NCBI GenBank assembly: GCA_963678395.1
Contig: OY782827.1
Coordinates: forward strand, 930,001-994,000
Source of the DNA: JAAYAE01 sp963678395
GTDB lineage: Bacteria; Bacillota; Negativicutes; Acidaminococcales; Acidaminococcaceae
Length of the DNA stretch: 64,000 nucleotides
Direction: 5' to 3'
Positions 1 to 9,168 of the stretch are shown here, in pieces. Each line of letters begins with the position of its first letter. Positions within the stretch are counted from its first letter, which is position 1. The notes under the pieces are model-generated. The model searched no databases and was not told where the DNA came from. It saw nothing but the letters and a program-made list of their open reading frames with translations. A program made the translations under genes and the position numbers.

Positions 1-23
1 ATAGCGAAATATATACTTTAAAT

Positions 24-70
24 AAAAACCTGCAACTCTTTTATTTCAAGAGTTGCAGGTTTTTATTTTT
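24..70. terminator. Intrinsic terminator, possibly bidirectional
   Basis: Positions 24-40 and 48-64 form a perfect 17-bp inverted repeat around a 7-nt loop. Runs of A on the left and T on the right allow termination in either direction. It lies just past the 3' end of the minus-strand IclR gene. The stem core is shared with the hairpin at 21780-21844. Confidence 0.85.
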
Positions 71-94
71 TCTGATTTCAATTCATTCTCAGTT

Positions 95-850
95 TTACTG
101 TTCAACCGCATAGCCAAGGGCAACAGATAATTGTTGGGCGTGTTTTTTAACTAGTTCTATTAAAGTCTGATAATCCTCTTTTTTTATGCGCAATATAGGA
201 CAACTTATGCCAAGACCGGCAACTATATTGCCAAAACTATCAAATACAGGAGAACAAATACCTAAAGCACCATTTAGAGACTCGCCAAGAGTAATAGAAT
301 AACCTTTTTGTCGAATTTCTTCTAACTGTAGTTTTAGTTTCTGGGCATCAGTAGTTGTATTATTAGTATATTTAGAAAGTTTTTTATGTAAATAGTTTTC
401 AATAAAAGCTGGACTTTGGTAGGCTAGTAAAACTTTTCTAGCAGCACCACTGTGCAAGGGAATTGGAACGGTCAGGGGATAGATAACCTTAAGTGGTTGT
501 GGACCATAGGCACTTTCTGCCATAATAGCATTATCCCCATCAATCAAGCTAAGATAGGCGTCTTCTTTGGTAGTAGCGGCGAGACTATCTAAGATAGGAC
601 GTGCTAATTCTCTTAGATTCAAGTAGTTTGATGCTCGTATGCCTAAAATTATTAGAGCTGGACCTAAATAATATTTTGAAGATGAGCTGTCTTGTGCAAC
701 AAAACGCGATTCTTTTAGTGCTAATAATAACCTATGAACTGTACTTGGTGCTAAAGAGGTTATTTCACAAAGCTCAGCTAATGAGCATTTTTTATGAGAT
801 TTACTTAAAGCGTCTAGCAATAAAAGTGAACGGGTAACACTTTGAACCAT
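95..850 (-). CDS. IclR-family transcriptional regulator
   Basis: This 251-residue protein has an N-terminal winged helix-turn-helix (about residues 5-70, with a STVHRLLLALKE-like recognition helix) and a C-terminal IclR effector-binding domain (about 75-245, including the GALGICSPVFD stretch). Length and domain order are normal for the family. The start is supported by an AGGAGG-type site just upstream on the minus strand. It is transcribed away from the glutamate fermentation genes across a 794-bp spacer, so it is a good candidate regulator of gctA and the genes after it. The target and effector are inferred from position only. No damage is visible in the gene. Confidence 0.9.
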   Translation of the reverse strand: MVQSVTRSLLLLDALSKSHKKCSLAELCEITSLAPSTVHRLLLALKESRFVAQDSSSSKYYLGPALIILGIRASNYLNLRELARPILDSLAATTKEDAYLSLIDGDNAIMAESAYGPQPLKVIYPLTVPIPLHSGAARKVLLAYQSPAFIENYLHKKLSKYTNNTTTDAQKLKLQLEEIRQKGYSITLGESLNGALGICSPVFDSFGNIVAGLGISCPILRIKKEDYQTLIELVKKHAQQLSVALGYAVEQ

Positions 851-1644
851 GTTGGCCTCCTGATTTAAGTCTAGGTTAATTATACAAAAAACAGAAAGTT
901 TTTACAACAACAATATCCTCAAAAGTAAGTTAATAAAAGGCTTTCGGCAATTCAAAGCATTTTTTTTAGCTAATTCAATATTTGCAAAAGTTAGAAAATA
1001 AAAAAAAAGAAGGAATTAAAATAAAGATGCCGAATTGTTACTTGAAAGAAATGGAAGCAGTTCCATAATACGGAATGACAAACAAAAGGATTTGAACATA
1101 CGCCGATTTAATATTAACTTTGGAGTTATAAAAATCAGCACGTGTAGGTGGAATAAAGATAGTCGACTTTAGTGTCTTATTGTATTAGAGTAAGTCGCCC
1201 GTTAGATGGTCTGTTCAAGCCCAAATTCGGTCTAGCTATTAATTGCATATATCCAAACGAAACTGAACGGGAGATTTATATTGTAATTTCGCAACAGGTT
1301 CTTGCATATTCAAATAGGTTACGGATTGATGAAAAAAATAAAACATAATATGACTACTTGAAATTAAAATTCAAGTTAAATTCTTTTTTTGATTCAGGAA
1401 AGTAAGAATTAGTTTGAATGTTCCCTAGATATTATCGTTCATTTAGAAGGATGGTATTGTTTTGTGCCTGCTATCTATAAAAGCTCAGTGCAAAGCAATA
1501 AAAAACGGTAGGGGATTTTCTACGCTAATATTAACGGAATGCATTCCGCATTGCGAAATATAGAGTTTTGCTTTTACTCTCTATACCTAGTGTGGTAAGA
1601 GTTTTAATTGTTTTGGTTATTACATAAAAACAGGAGGTTTTTGT
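851..1644. other. Long intergenic region between iclR and gctA
   Basis: These 794 bases hold no complete gene. One frame (about 1160-1348, plus strand) stays open for roughly 60 codons and looks mildly coding, but it has no start codon or recognisable product, so it may be a gene relic or chance. A 14-bp palindrome lies at 1535-1548. A purine-rich ribosome binding site precedes gctA. Such a long spacer between divergent genes is plausible as a regulatory region. Confidence 0.5.
1535..1548. promoter_or_regulatory. Candidate IclR operator (CGGAATGCATTCCG)
   Basis: This is a perfect 14-bp palindrome about 97 bases upstream of gctA in the iclR-gctA divergent spacer. IclR-family proteins commonly bind GGAA/TTCC-type palindromes. 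The partial half-site CGGAAT also occurs near 1070. The link to this IclR protein is inference. Confidence 0.35.
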
Positions 1645-2069
1645 ATGAGTAAAGTGTGTACATTGTCAGAGGCAGTATCTAAATACGTAAAAGATGGGGA
1701 CCATATTGTTATTGGTGGTTTTACCACTAATCGGAAACCTTACGCGGCGGTTTATGAAATTTTGCGCCAAGGATTAAAAGATTTCGTTGGTGAAGGTGGA
1801 CCTGCCGGTGGTGATTGGGATTTGTTAATTGGAGAAAGTCGTGTTAAGGCCTATAATAATTGCTACACTGCCAATTCAGGTGTTACTAATGTATCTAGAA
1901 GATTTAGAGATTTTTTTGAAAAGGGTATGCTAAATATGGAAGATTATTCCCAAGATGCCATTATGCTTATGTTGCATGCTGCATCTTTGGGGTTGCCTTT
2001 TCTGCCGGTAAAATTAATGTTGGGTACTGATTTGACTGCTAAGTGGGGAATTAGTAAGGAAATTCGTAT
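1645..2069 (+). pseudogene. gctA: Glutaconate CoA-transferase subunit A, 3' half deleted
   Basis: The first 141 or so residues match GctA, the A subunit of the enzyme that moves CoA from acetyl-CoA or glutaconyl-CoA to (R)-2-hydroxyglutarate. Recognisable motifs are GGFTTNRKPYAAV, GPAGGDWDLLIG and NCYTANSGVTNVSRRF. GctA of Acidaminococcus is about 320 residues. Here the match stops after GISKEIR, and the DNA then continues, in another frame, as the second half of gctB. The reading frame runs on to 2157 with about 29 meaningless residues. A strong site (AGGAGG) precedes the ATG. About 179 codons of gctA are missing, so no functional subunit is expected. Confidence 0.9.
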
Positions 2070-2513
2070 TCCATTGGTGACTATAATCATCCTAAGACAA
2101 GATTTACAGGTAGTGGTGGAGCTAATGGTATCGCTACTTATTCTAATACTGTTATAATGATGCAGCATGAGAAACGTCGTTTCATGGAAAAGATAGATTA
2201 TGTTACTAGTGCAGGATGGATGGACGGACCTGGTGGACGTGAGAGAGCGGGATTGCCTGGTAACCGTGGACCGCTTATGGTTGTTACGGATAGAGGCACA
2301 ATGAAGTTTGATGAAAAAACAAAACGTATGTATCTAGCCGGTTATTATCCTAGTTCTTCTCCGGAAGATGTTATCGAAAATACCGGGTTTGATATAGATG
2401 TTAGCAAAGCTGTTCTTTTGGAGGCTCCGGATCCACAGGTAATTAAGATGATTAGAGAAGAAATTGACCCGGGTCAAGTTTTTATTAAAGTGCCTGTTGG
2501 TGAAAAAAAGTAA
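2070..2513 (+). pseudogene. gctB: Glutaconate CoA-transferase subunit B, 5' part deleted
   Basis: Read in the frame starting TCC-ATT-GGT at 2070, this encodes the last 147 residues of GctB, beginning SIGDYNHPKTRFTG and including YVTSAGWMDGPGGRERAG and EAPDPQVIKMIREEIDPGQ. GctB is normally about 266 residues. The missing first 120 or so carry the catalytic glutamate (Glu54 in A. fermentans), so even a reinitiated product from the ATG at 2157 would be inactive. It is fused out of frame to the 5' part of gctA. A deletion of roughly 0.9 kb spanning the gctA/gctB boundary explains both remnants. Confidence 0.9.
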
Positions 2514-2531
2514 TATGAAGGAGGAGTAATA

Positions 2532-4292
2532 ATGGGTAACTACTCAATGCCAAGATATTTCCAAAATATGCCGGCGTTAGGCAAAGAGCTAAAAGGCGAA
2601 AACGCTGAAAATACAACTGAGCTAAAAGCCGTTGAGCAGGAAATAAAAGACTTAATTAAAAAGGTAGAAGAAGCCGGTCGGTCTACGGAATCATTAAACG
2701 AAGCAGGGCAGATGACAGCCATGCAGCGTATACTAGCATTGGTAGACGTTGATACTTGGAGACCTTTGAATAGCTTGTATAATCCAGAAGGTAACGACAA
2801 CGGTTCTACAGGTATTATTAAAGGACTAGGCCGCGTTAACGGAAAATGGGTTATGATCGTGGCTTCCGACAACAAGAAATTAGCAGGTGCCTGGGTTCCA
2901 GGCCAAGCTGACAATCTATTGCGTGCTTCTGATACTGCTAAGATTTTGCGTATTCCCTTAGTATATTTACTTAACTGCAGCGGTGTAAAATTTGATGAGC
3001 AGGAAAAGGTTTATCCTAATCGTAGGGGCGGCGGGACTCCCTTTTTTAGAAATGCAGAGCTAAATCAAATGGGCATTCCCGTTATTGTAGGTATTTACGG
3101 TACCAACCCTGCAGGTGGCGGTTATCATAGCATCAGCCCTACGGTGCTTATTGCTCATGAGAAAGCTAACATGGCTGTGGGCGGCAACGGCATTTTGGGC
3201 GGTATGCATCCTAAGGGCTACATCGATATGGAAGGCGCTGAACAAATTGCTGATATGGTGGCAAGTTCCGGTAAGCAAAATCCTCCTGGTTCCATAGATG
3301 TGCATTATAATGAGACTGGATTTATGCGCGAAGTCTATGCTAGTGAAGAAGGCGTAATTGAAGGTATTAAGAAATATGTGGGTATGTTGCCGTCTTATGA
3401 TTTGGAATTTTTTAGAGTAGATGAACCTTACCTACCCAAGTTTGATGCTAATGACTTGTATTCCATCGTGCCAATGAACCAGAAACGCAGTTATGATATT
3501 TATGAAGTTTTAGCTCGCATTTTTGACAATAGTGAATTCATGGAATATAAAAAAGGTTACGGACCGGAAATGGTTACAGGATTGGCCAAAGTTAACGGAT
3601 TATTAGTCGGAGTTTTAGCCAATGTACAAGGTTTATTGTTAAACTATCCGGAATATAAGGAAAGTGCGGCAGCCATTGGAGGCAAGTTATATCGCCAAGG
3701 ACTTATTAAGATGAACGAGTTTGTAACCTTATGTACTCGTGACAGTGTACCTTTAATATGGATACAGGACACTTCCGGTATTGATGTAGGTGATGATGCT
3801 GAGCGAGCTGAATTACTGGGGTTAGGTCAGTCATTGATTTATTCTATTCAAAATTCTGGTTTACCCTCTTTGGAGATTACTTTGCGTAAAGGAACTGCGG
3901 CAGCTCATTATGTTTTAGGCGGGCCTCAAGGCAATGACACTAATGCTTTTTCTGTTGGAACAGCAGCCAGTGAAATATATGTTATGAATGGGGAAACAGC
4001 AGCAACGGCAATGTATTCCCGTCGTCTGGCTAAAGATAAGAAGGCTGGCAAGGATTTACAGCCGACTATAGATAAGATGAATAAGCTTATAGAGGAATTT
4101 GTAACGAAATCACGTCCAAAGTTCTGCGCTCAAGATGGTATGGTAGACGAAATTGTGGATATGGGAATGCTTCGGCCATATGTGACAGCTTTTACTGAGG
4201 CATCATACCAAAATCCTAAGTCTGTTTGTCCAGTTCATCAAATGTTATTGCAAAGAACAATTAGGGATTTTGAAACTTTTGTTAAGAAATAA
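2532..4292 (+). CDS. gcdA: Glutaconyl-CoA decarboxylase alpha subunit (carboxyltransferase)
   Basis: The 586-residue product matches GcdA, the biotin-dependent carboxyltransferase subunit of the sodium-pumping glutaconyl-CoA decarboxylase, which makes crotonyl-CoA. It has two crotonase-fold carboxyltransferase domains. Visible motifs include YPNRRGGGTPFFRNAELN, GTNPAGGGYHSISPT, WIQDTSGIDVGDDAE and KGTAAAHYVLGGPQGNDTN. Length equals the Acidaminococcus enzyme (about 587). The ATG at 2532 follows an AAGGAGGAG site. It lies 18 bases after the gctB remnant and is undamaged. The membrane and biotin-carrier subunits (gcdB, gcdC, gcdD) are not in this window. Confidence 0.96.
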   Translation: MGNYSMPRYFQNMPALGKELKGENAENTTELKAVEQEIKDLIKKVEEAGRSTESLNEAGQMTAMQRILALVDVDTWRPLNSLYNPEGNDNGSTGIIKGLGRVNGKWVMIVASDNKKLAGAWVPGQADNLLRASDTAKILRIPLVYLLNCSGVKFDEQEKVYPNRRGGGTPFFRNAELNQMGIPVIVGIYGTNPAGGGYHSISPTVLIAHEKANMAVGGNGILGGMHPKGYIDMEGAEQIADMVASSGKQNPPGSIDVHYNETGFMREVYASEEGVIEGIKKYVGMLPSYDLEFFRVDEPYLPKFDANDLYSIVPMNQKRSYDIYEVLARIFDNSEFMEYKKGYGPEMVTGLAKVNGLLVGVLANVQGLLLNYPEYKESAAAIGGKLYRQGLIKMNEFVTLCTRDSVPLIWIQDTSGIDVGDDAERAELLGLGQSLIYSIQNSGLPSLEITLRKGTAAAHYVLGGPQGNDTNAFSVGTAASEIYVMNGETAATAMYSRRLAKDKKAGKDLQPTIDKMNKLIEEFVTKSRPKFCAQDGMVDEIVDMGMLRPYVTAFTEASYQNPKSVCPVHQMLLQRTIRDFETFVKK

Positions 4293-4328
4293 TAAAAGTT
4301 AGCCTATTTGGGAGAGAAGACAACTGTC

Positions 4329-4381
4329 GGTTCTTGTATAAATAGAACCAAAAAGTGCCGCTCCACGCAAGACCGGCGCTT
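4329..4381 (+). other. Two tandem hairpins between gcdA and gltS
   Basis: GGTTCT (4329-4334) pairs with AGAACC (4344-4349), and AGTGCCG (4354-4360) pairs with CGGCGCT (4374-4380). No T-run follows, so these are more likely RNA-stability or attenuation structures than a strong terminator. Confidence 0.3.
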
Positions 4382-4422
4382 AAAAAAACGTCAGCTATTG
4401 TAAAAAAGAAGAGGCTTTTATT

Positions 4423-5640
4423 ATGGGTATACTTAAATTAGGAATGTTTGAAACATTAGCCCTTGCAGTTCTAGCAATTTATTTTGGTGATTTCATGAGA
4501 AGCAAGATACCTGTTCTCAAGAAATACTGTTTACCAAGTGCTGTTATAGGTGGCACAATTTTTTCCATTATTTCTTTAGTTTTATATTATACTGGCACTG
4601 TTGAACTAAGTTTCGATTACAAAACCGTAAACACGCTATTTTATTGTATGTTTTTTGCAGCTAGTGGGGCTGCTGCTAGTATGAGTTTATTGAAAAAAGG
4701 CGGGAAATTAGTCGCTATTTTCGCAGTTTTAGCCGCATTATTAGCATTTTTACAAAATGTGTTGGCAGTAGGACTTGGTGTTGTAATGGGGATTAACCCA
4801 CTTATCGCGCTTATGACAGGGAGTACTCCTATGACTGGCGGTCATGGTAATGCTGCTGCTTTTGCACCGTTAGCAGTAGCGGCTGGTGCACCTGCTGCCT
4901 TAGAAGTTGCTTTAGCAGCTGCAACTTTTGGCTTAATTGCCGGTTGTTTAGTTGGTGGTCCCTTTGGAAATTTTCTTGTTAAACGTTTTCACTTAGAAGA
5001 TCCGGCTCTAGATGGTTTGGAAGAGCAAGCTGAGGAAACTGGCAAAGTTGTTGGTACTTTAGTATCCAAAGCAAATGTGTTTAATGGTGTTTTCTTGATG
5101 ATGATTGCTTTAGGTATTGGACAAGTAACCTTTTTAATGTTGAAATCAGCTGGCGTTAATTTCCTTATTCATGTTTGCTGTATGCTAGGTGGTATTTTAA
5201 TTAGATTACTGCTAGATTACAGAAAGAAAACTAGCGAAGCTGCTTATGAAGCCATTAACATTGTAAGCGAATTCTCCTTGGGACTTTTCGTTTCTATGTC
5301 TATTCTTTCCATGAAATTATGGCAATTAGCAGGGATGGCCGGATCGTTGGTAATATTAATGTTGGCACAAGTTGTTTTCATTATCATTTTCGTTTATTTC
5401 ATTACTTTCAGATTATTGGGAAAAGATTACGATGCGGCTGTTATGTCCGTAGGACATACTGGTTTTGGTTTAGGAGCTGTTCCAGTATCTATGACTACAA
5501 TGCAAACTGTATGTTCAAAATATAGATATTCTAAACTAGCATTTTTTGTAGTACCTGTAATTGGTGGGTTTATAAGTAATATTTCTAATGCCATTATTAT
5601 TTCCGGTTTTATTAATTATTGCGCAGGCATGATAAAATAA
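4423..5640 (+). CDS. gltS: Sodium/glutamate symporter, GltS family
   Basis: This 405-residue, highly hydrophobic protein has about ten membrane segments in two halves, as in GltS (ESS family). Characteristic stretches are TGSTPMTGGHGNAAAFAP in the first half and SVGHTGFGLGAVPVSM in the second, the glycine-rich re-entrant motifs of the family. It lies within the hydroxyglutarate cluster, between gcdA and hgdC, and would import the glutamate that the pathway ferments. The gene is intact. A second, broken GltS-like gene lies at 10897-12279. Specificity for glutamate is inferred from family and context. Confidence 0.88.
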   Translation: MGILKLGMFETLALAVLAIYFGDFMRSKIPVLKKYCLPSAVIGGTIFSIISLVLYYTGTVELSFDYKTVNTLFYCMFFAASGAAASMSLLKKGGKLVAIFAVLAALLAFLQNVLAVGLGVVMGINPLIALMTGSTPMTGGHGNAAAFAPLAVAAGAPAALEVALAAATFGLIAGCLVGGPFGNFLVKRFHLEDPALDGLEEQAEETGKVVGTLVSKANVFNGVFLMMIALGIGQVTFLMLKSAGVNFLIHVCCMLGGILIRLLLDYRKKTSEAAYEAINIVSEFSLGLFVSMSILSMKLWQLAGMAGSLVILMLAQVVFIIIFVYFITFRLLGKDYDAAVMSVGHTGFGLGAVPVSMTTMQTVCSKYRYSKLAFFVVPVIGGFISNISNAIIISGFINYCAGMIK

Positions 5641-5664
5641 CTAACTATTTTCTAGGAGGCAAGT

Positions 5665-6453
5665 ATGAGTACTAAGTATACCTTGGGCATTGATATTGGT
5701 TCTACAGCATCTAAGTGTATTATTATACAAGATGGAAAAGATATTATAGGTAAATCGCTGATTGATGTGGGTGCAGGGACAAGTGGCCCGCAAAGAGCCA
5801 TTGATGAGGTTTTGCTAGATGCAAATAAGACGCTGAAAGATATGACGTACATACTTGCAACTGGGTATGGAAGAAACTCTTTAATGAATCTTGCTGGTAA
5901 GCAAATGAGCGAACTGTCTTGTCATGCTAAGGGCGCAGCTTTTTTATTCCCTAATGTACATACTGTTATTGATATTGGCGGTCAAGATGTTAAAGTTCTT
6001 CACATTGAGAACGGGGTTATGGTTAATTTTCAAATGAATGATAAATGCGCAGCAGGTACCGGTCGTTTTCTTGATGTTATGGCTAGAGTCCTAGAGGTAA
6101 AGGTTTCTGATCTTGCTAAACTGGGTGCTATGAGTAAAAAGCGCGTAGCAATAAGTTCAACATGTACTGTTTTTGCCGAAAGCGAAGTAATTAGCCAGTT
6201 AGCTATGGGTACTGATAAATGCGATATTATCGAAGGCATTCACCATTCAATTGCTAATCGTGTAACGGGGCTAATACGCCGTGTAGGCGACGTGCCGGAT
6301 GTAGTAATGACAGGCGGTGTAGCACAAAATAGTTGTGTTGTTAAAGCTTTGGAAGGGGAGTTGGGGCACGAAATTCACACAACGCCCTTGACTCAATATA
6401 TCGGTGCTCTTGGAGCCGCTTTGTTTGCTTATGAAGCAACTAGCAAAAAATAA
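5665..6453 (+). CDS. hgdC: (R)-2-hydroxyglutaryl-CoA dehydratase activator
   Basis: The 262-residue product matches HgdC, the ASKHA-fold ATPase that uses ATP to push one electron into the dehydratase. Visible are the phosphate-binding GIDIGSTASK loop near the N-terminus, DIGGQDVKVL, and the two cysteines (NDKCAAGTGRF and SSTCTVFAESE) that bind the single [4Fe-4S] cluster bridging the homodimer. Its length matches Acidaminococcus HgdC (260). The ATG follows an AGGAGG site, 24 bases after gltS. It is followed by hgdA and hgdB in the order known from A. fermentans. No defects are seen. Confidence 0.96.
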   Translation: MSTKYTLGIDIGSTASKCIIIQDGKDIIGKSLIDVGAGTSGPQRAIDEVLLDANKTLKDMTYILATGYGRNSLMNLAGKQMSELSCHAKGAAFLFPNVHTVIDIGGQDVKVLHIENGVMVNFQMNDKCAAGTGRFLDVMARVLEVKVSDLAKLGAMSKKRVAISSTCTVFAESEVISQLAMGTDKCDIIEGIHHSIANRVTGLIRRVGDVPDVVMTGGVAQNSCVVKALEGELGHEIHTTPLTQYIGALGAALFAYEATSKK

Positions 6454-6476
6454 AAGAAAATGTGAGGAGGATTATT

Positions 6477-7955
6477 ATGAGTGGAGAAGTAAAAGCACCG
6501 GAAAAACCGGCTAAAAATAAAGTAAGTCCAGGCGTTCAAGCATTACGTGATGTTGTAGAAGATGTTTATGCTAAAGCCCGTGAAGCTAAAAAAAGAGGCG
6601 AGCCCGTTGGCTGGTCATCTTCAAAATTTCCTTGTGAATTGGCCGAAGCTTTTGGAATGAATGTTGTATATCCTGAAAACCAAGCTGCTGGCGTTGCTGC
6701 TAACCGTGATGGAGAACTACTGTGTCAAGCAGCAGAAGACCTTGGCTATGATAATGATATTTGTGGTTATGCACGCATTAGTCTTGCTTCTGCAGCAGGT
6801 AAAAGAGCTGCTAAAAAGTTAGATTCTACTACCGGTGAGTATGTAATTGATCCTAACAGTGGCAAACCCTTAAAAGATGAGAACGGAAAAGTAGTTATTG
6901 ATCCAGTTACCGGTAAACCTAAAAAAGATCCCAAGACTATGAAACCATTCACCGTTCTTGATGATTTAAACGAGATTGAAAAGCTTCCTGAAGGTGAAGA
7001 AAAAGAGCGCCGTATTGCTGCTCTTAAGAGCTATCGTCAAATGATTATGCCACAACCTGATTTTGTTGTTTGCTGCAATAATATTTGTAACTGTATGACT
7101 AAATGGTATGAAAATGTTGCTCGTATGCATAATATACCCCTTATAATGATTGATGTGCCTTACAATAACACGGTGGAAGTTGAAAATGCTAATGTTGAAT
7201 ATATACGTGGGCAATTTGAAGATGCTATTAAACAACTGGAAAAAATATCTGGTCGTAACTTTGATGAAGAAAAATTTGAAAAAGCCTGTGCTAATGCTAA
7301 TCGTACAGCTAAGGCTTGGTTGAAGGTTTGTGATTTCTTACAATATAAACCAGCTCCTATGAGTGGATTTGATCTTTTTAATCATATGGCTGATGTTGTT
7401 ACTGCTCGTGGTAAGGTTCAGGCCGCGGAAGCGTTTGAACTGCTTGCTACAGAACTAGAGGAAAATGTTAAGGTAGGGCATAGCACCCTTCCGTTCCCAG
7501 AAAAATATCGCATTATGTTTGAAGGTATTCCTTGTTGGCCTAAATTACCGGCACTTTTTAAACCGCTAAAAGAAAATAGTGTTAATGTTACAGCTGTTGT
7601 ATATGCGCCTGCTTTTGGTTTTGTATACAACGGTCTTGATGAAATGGTGCGCGCTTATTGTAAAGCTCCAAACTCCGTATGTATAGAGCAAGGCGTGGAA
7701 TGGCGTGAGGGTATTTGCCGTGATAATAAAGTTGATGGCGTGCTGGTTCATTACAATAGAAGCTGTAAGCCTTGGAGTGGTTATATGGCAGAACTGCAAC
7801 GTCGCTTTACCAAAGATTTGGGCGTGCCTTGTGCAGGATTTGACGGCGACCAAGCAGACCCTAGAAATTTCAATGCAGCTCAGTATGAGACTCGTGTTCA
7901 AGGTCTTGTTGAGGCGATGGAAGCCAACAAAAAAGCAAAGGAAGGAGACAACTAA
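6477..7955 (+). CDS. hgdA: (R)-2-hydroxyglutaryl-CoA dehydratase alpha subunit
   Basis: This is the 492-residue alpha subunit of the oxygen-sensitive dehydratase that converts 2-hydroxyglutaryl-CoA to glutaconyl-CoA by a ketyl-radical mechanism. It belongs to the HgdB/FldB/FldC superfamily, with cysteine-containing motifs such as CCNNICNCMTKWYENVAR and LVHYNRSCKPWSGYM. I chose ATG 6477 because a GTGAGGAGG site lies directly before it; the GTG at 6462 is part of that site. Length is close to the Acidaminococcus subunit (about 477). A hydrophilic, Lys-rich stretch at about residues 105-170 may account for the difference. It precedes hgdB by two bases. Confidence 0.95.
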   Translation: MSGEVKAPEKPAKNKVSPGVQALRDVVEDVYAKAREAKKRGEPVGWSSSKFPCELAEAFGMNVVYPENQAAGVAANRDGELLCQAAEDLGYDNDICGYARISLASAAGKRAAKKLDSTTGEYVIDPNSGKPLKDENGKVVIDPVTGKPKKDPKTMKPFTVLDDLNEIEKLPEGEEKERRIAALKSYRQMIMPQPDFVVCCNNICNCMTKWYENVARMHNIPLIMIDVPYNNTVEVENANVEYIRGQFEDAIKQLEKISGRNFDEEKFEKACANANRTAKAWLKVCDFLQYKPAPMSGFDLFNHMADVVTARGKVQAAEAFELLATELEENVKVGHSTLPFPEKYRIMFEGIPCWPKLPALFKPLKENSVNVTAVVYAPAFGFVYNGLDEMVRAYCKAPNSVCIEQGVEWREGICRDNKVDGVLVHYNRSCKPWSGYMAELQRRFTKDLGVPCAGFDGDQADPRNFNAAQYETRVQGLVEAMEANKKAKEGDN

Positions 7956-7957
7956 TT

Positions 7958-9088
7958 ATGGAAACGATTATTAACGAGTTTAGAGAAATAGTAGCAAATC
8001 CTAAAAAACAACTTGCTATGTATAAGGAGCAGGGGGAAAAAGCTATAGGAGTTCTTCCTTACTATGCACCTGAAGAACTTGTCTACGCTGCAGGAATGGT
8101 TCCCTTTGGTGTGTGGGGAACTAGTGATAAAAATATCAGTCGTGCTAAAGAATATTGTGCAAGTTTCTATTGTACAATTGCCCAGTTGTCCCTGGAAATG
8201 CTATTAGATGGTAGTTTAGACGATCTTAGTGGTATTATTACTCCAACTATTTGTGATACTCTTCGTCCAATGAGCCAAAATATCCGTGTAGCTATGGGAG
8301 AAAAAATGCTGGTAATATTCTTGGCACATCCCCAAAACCGTACTACCGCTTATGGATTGAAATTCTGTGTTGACCAATATACTAATGTAAAGAAAGAATT
8401 GGAGAAAATTACAGGCAAGGAAATAACTGATGCGGATATTGCAAATAGTATTAAAATTTACAATGCTAGCCGTAAAGTTCGCCGCGAGTTTGTAAAACTA
8501 GCTGCAGAGCATTGCGATGTAATTACACCTACCATTCGTTCCGCTGTATTAAAAGCGGCTTTCTTTATGCTAAAAGACGAATATACTGTTAAATTGGAAG
8601 AGCTGAACAGTAAACTTTCTGCCTTGCAAATTGGTAAATGGCAGGGCAAGAAGATTGTTACTTCCGGTATTATTTGTGATAATACCACACTTTTAGCAGC
8701 TTTGGAAGAGAATAATATTGCTATTGTTGCTGATGATGTGGCTTACGAAAGCCGTGCTTTCCGTATTGATGCTCCTGAAGATATAGAGCCTATGATGGCA
8801 CTTGCCAAACAATTTGCTAATATTGATTGCGATATTCTTTTGTACGATCAAGAAGCTGCTAAAAACAATAGGGGTGAATTTGTGGCTAAGCTAGTTAAAG
8901 ATAGTGGGGCACAAGGTCTTATCCTCTTTATGCAACAATTTTGCGATCCGGAAGAAATGGAATATCCGTATCTAAAGAAAGCTTTAGATGCCGCCAAAAT
9001 TTCACATATAAAAATTGGTATTGACCAACAAATGCGCGATTTTGGGCAAGCTAAAACAGCTATTCAAGCCTTTGCTGAAAGCTTATAG
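7958..9088 (+). CDS. hgdB: (R)-2-hydroxyglutaryl-CoA dehydratase beta subunit
   Basis: The 376-residue product is the beta subunit partner of HgdA and has the same fold. Recognisable stretches are VLPYYAPEELVYAAGMVPFGVWG near the N-terminus, TICDTLRPMSQN and QQFCDPEEMEYPYLKKAL. Its length matches the known subunit (about 379). The start lies 2 bases after the hgdA stop, behind GAAGGAGA, consistent with translational coupling. With HgdC it forms the intact dehydratase module. Its substrate supply is doubtful because gctAB upstream is deleted. Confidence 0.95.
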   Translation: METIINEFREIVANPKKQLAMYKEQGEKAIGVLPYYAPEELVYAAGMVPFGVWGTSDKNISRAKEYCASFYCTIAQLSLEMLLDGSLDDLSGIITPTICDTLRPMSQNIRVAMGEKMLVIFLAHPQNRTTAYGLKFCVDQYTNVKKELEKITGKEITDADIANSIKIYNASRKVRREFVKLAAEHCDVITPTIRSAVLKAAFFMLKDEYTVKLEELNSKLSALQIGKWQGKKIVTSGIICDNTTLLAALEENNIAIVADDVAYESRAFRIDAPEDIEPMMALAKQFANIDCDILLYDQEAAKNNRGEFVAKLVKDSGAQGLILFMQQFCDPEEMEYPYLKKALDAAKISHIKIGIDQQMRDFGQAKTAIQAFAESL

Positions 9089-9168
9089 AAAATTATTGAT
9101 AAAAAAGTGCTCGTTACAAAGCTAACAGGTATTATCCAATCATCAGTAGGAAATAAGGAGTTGAGAGA

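Noticed and set aside
4329..4381. Riboswitch between gcdA and gltS
   Set aside because: Two small hairpins are visible, but none of the conserved blocks of a known riboswitch class, and the spacer is only 130 bases.
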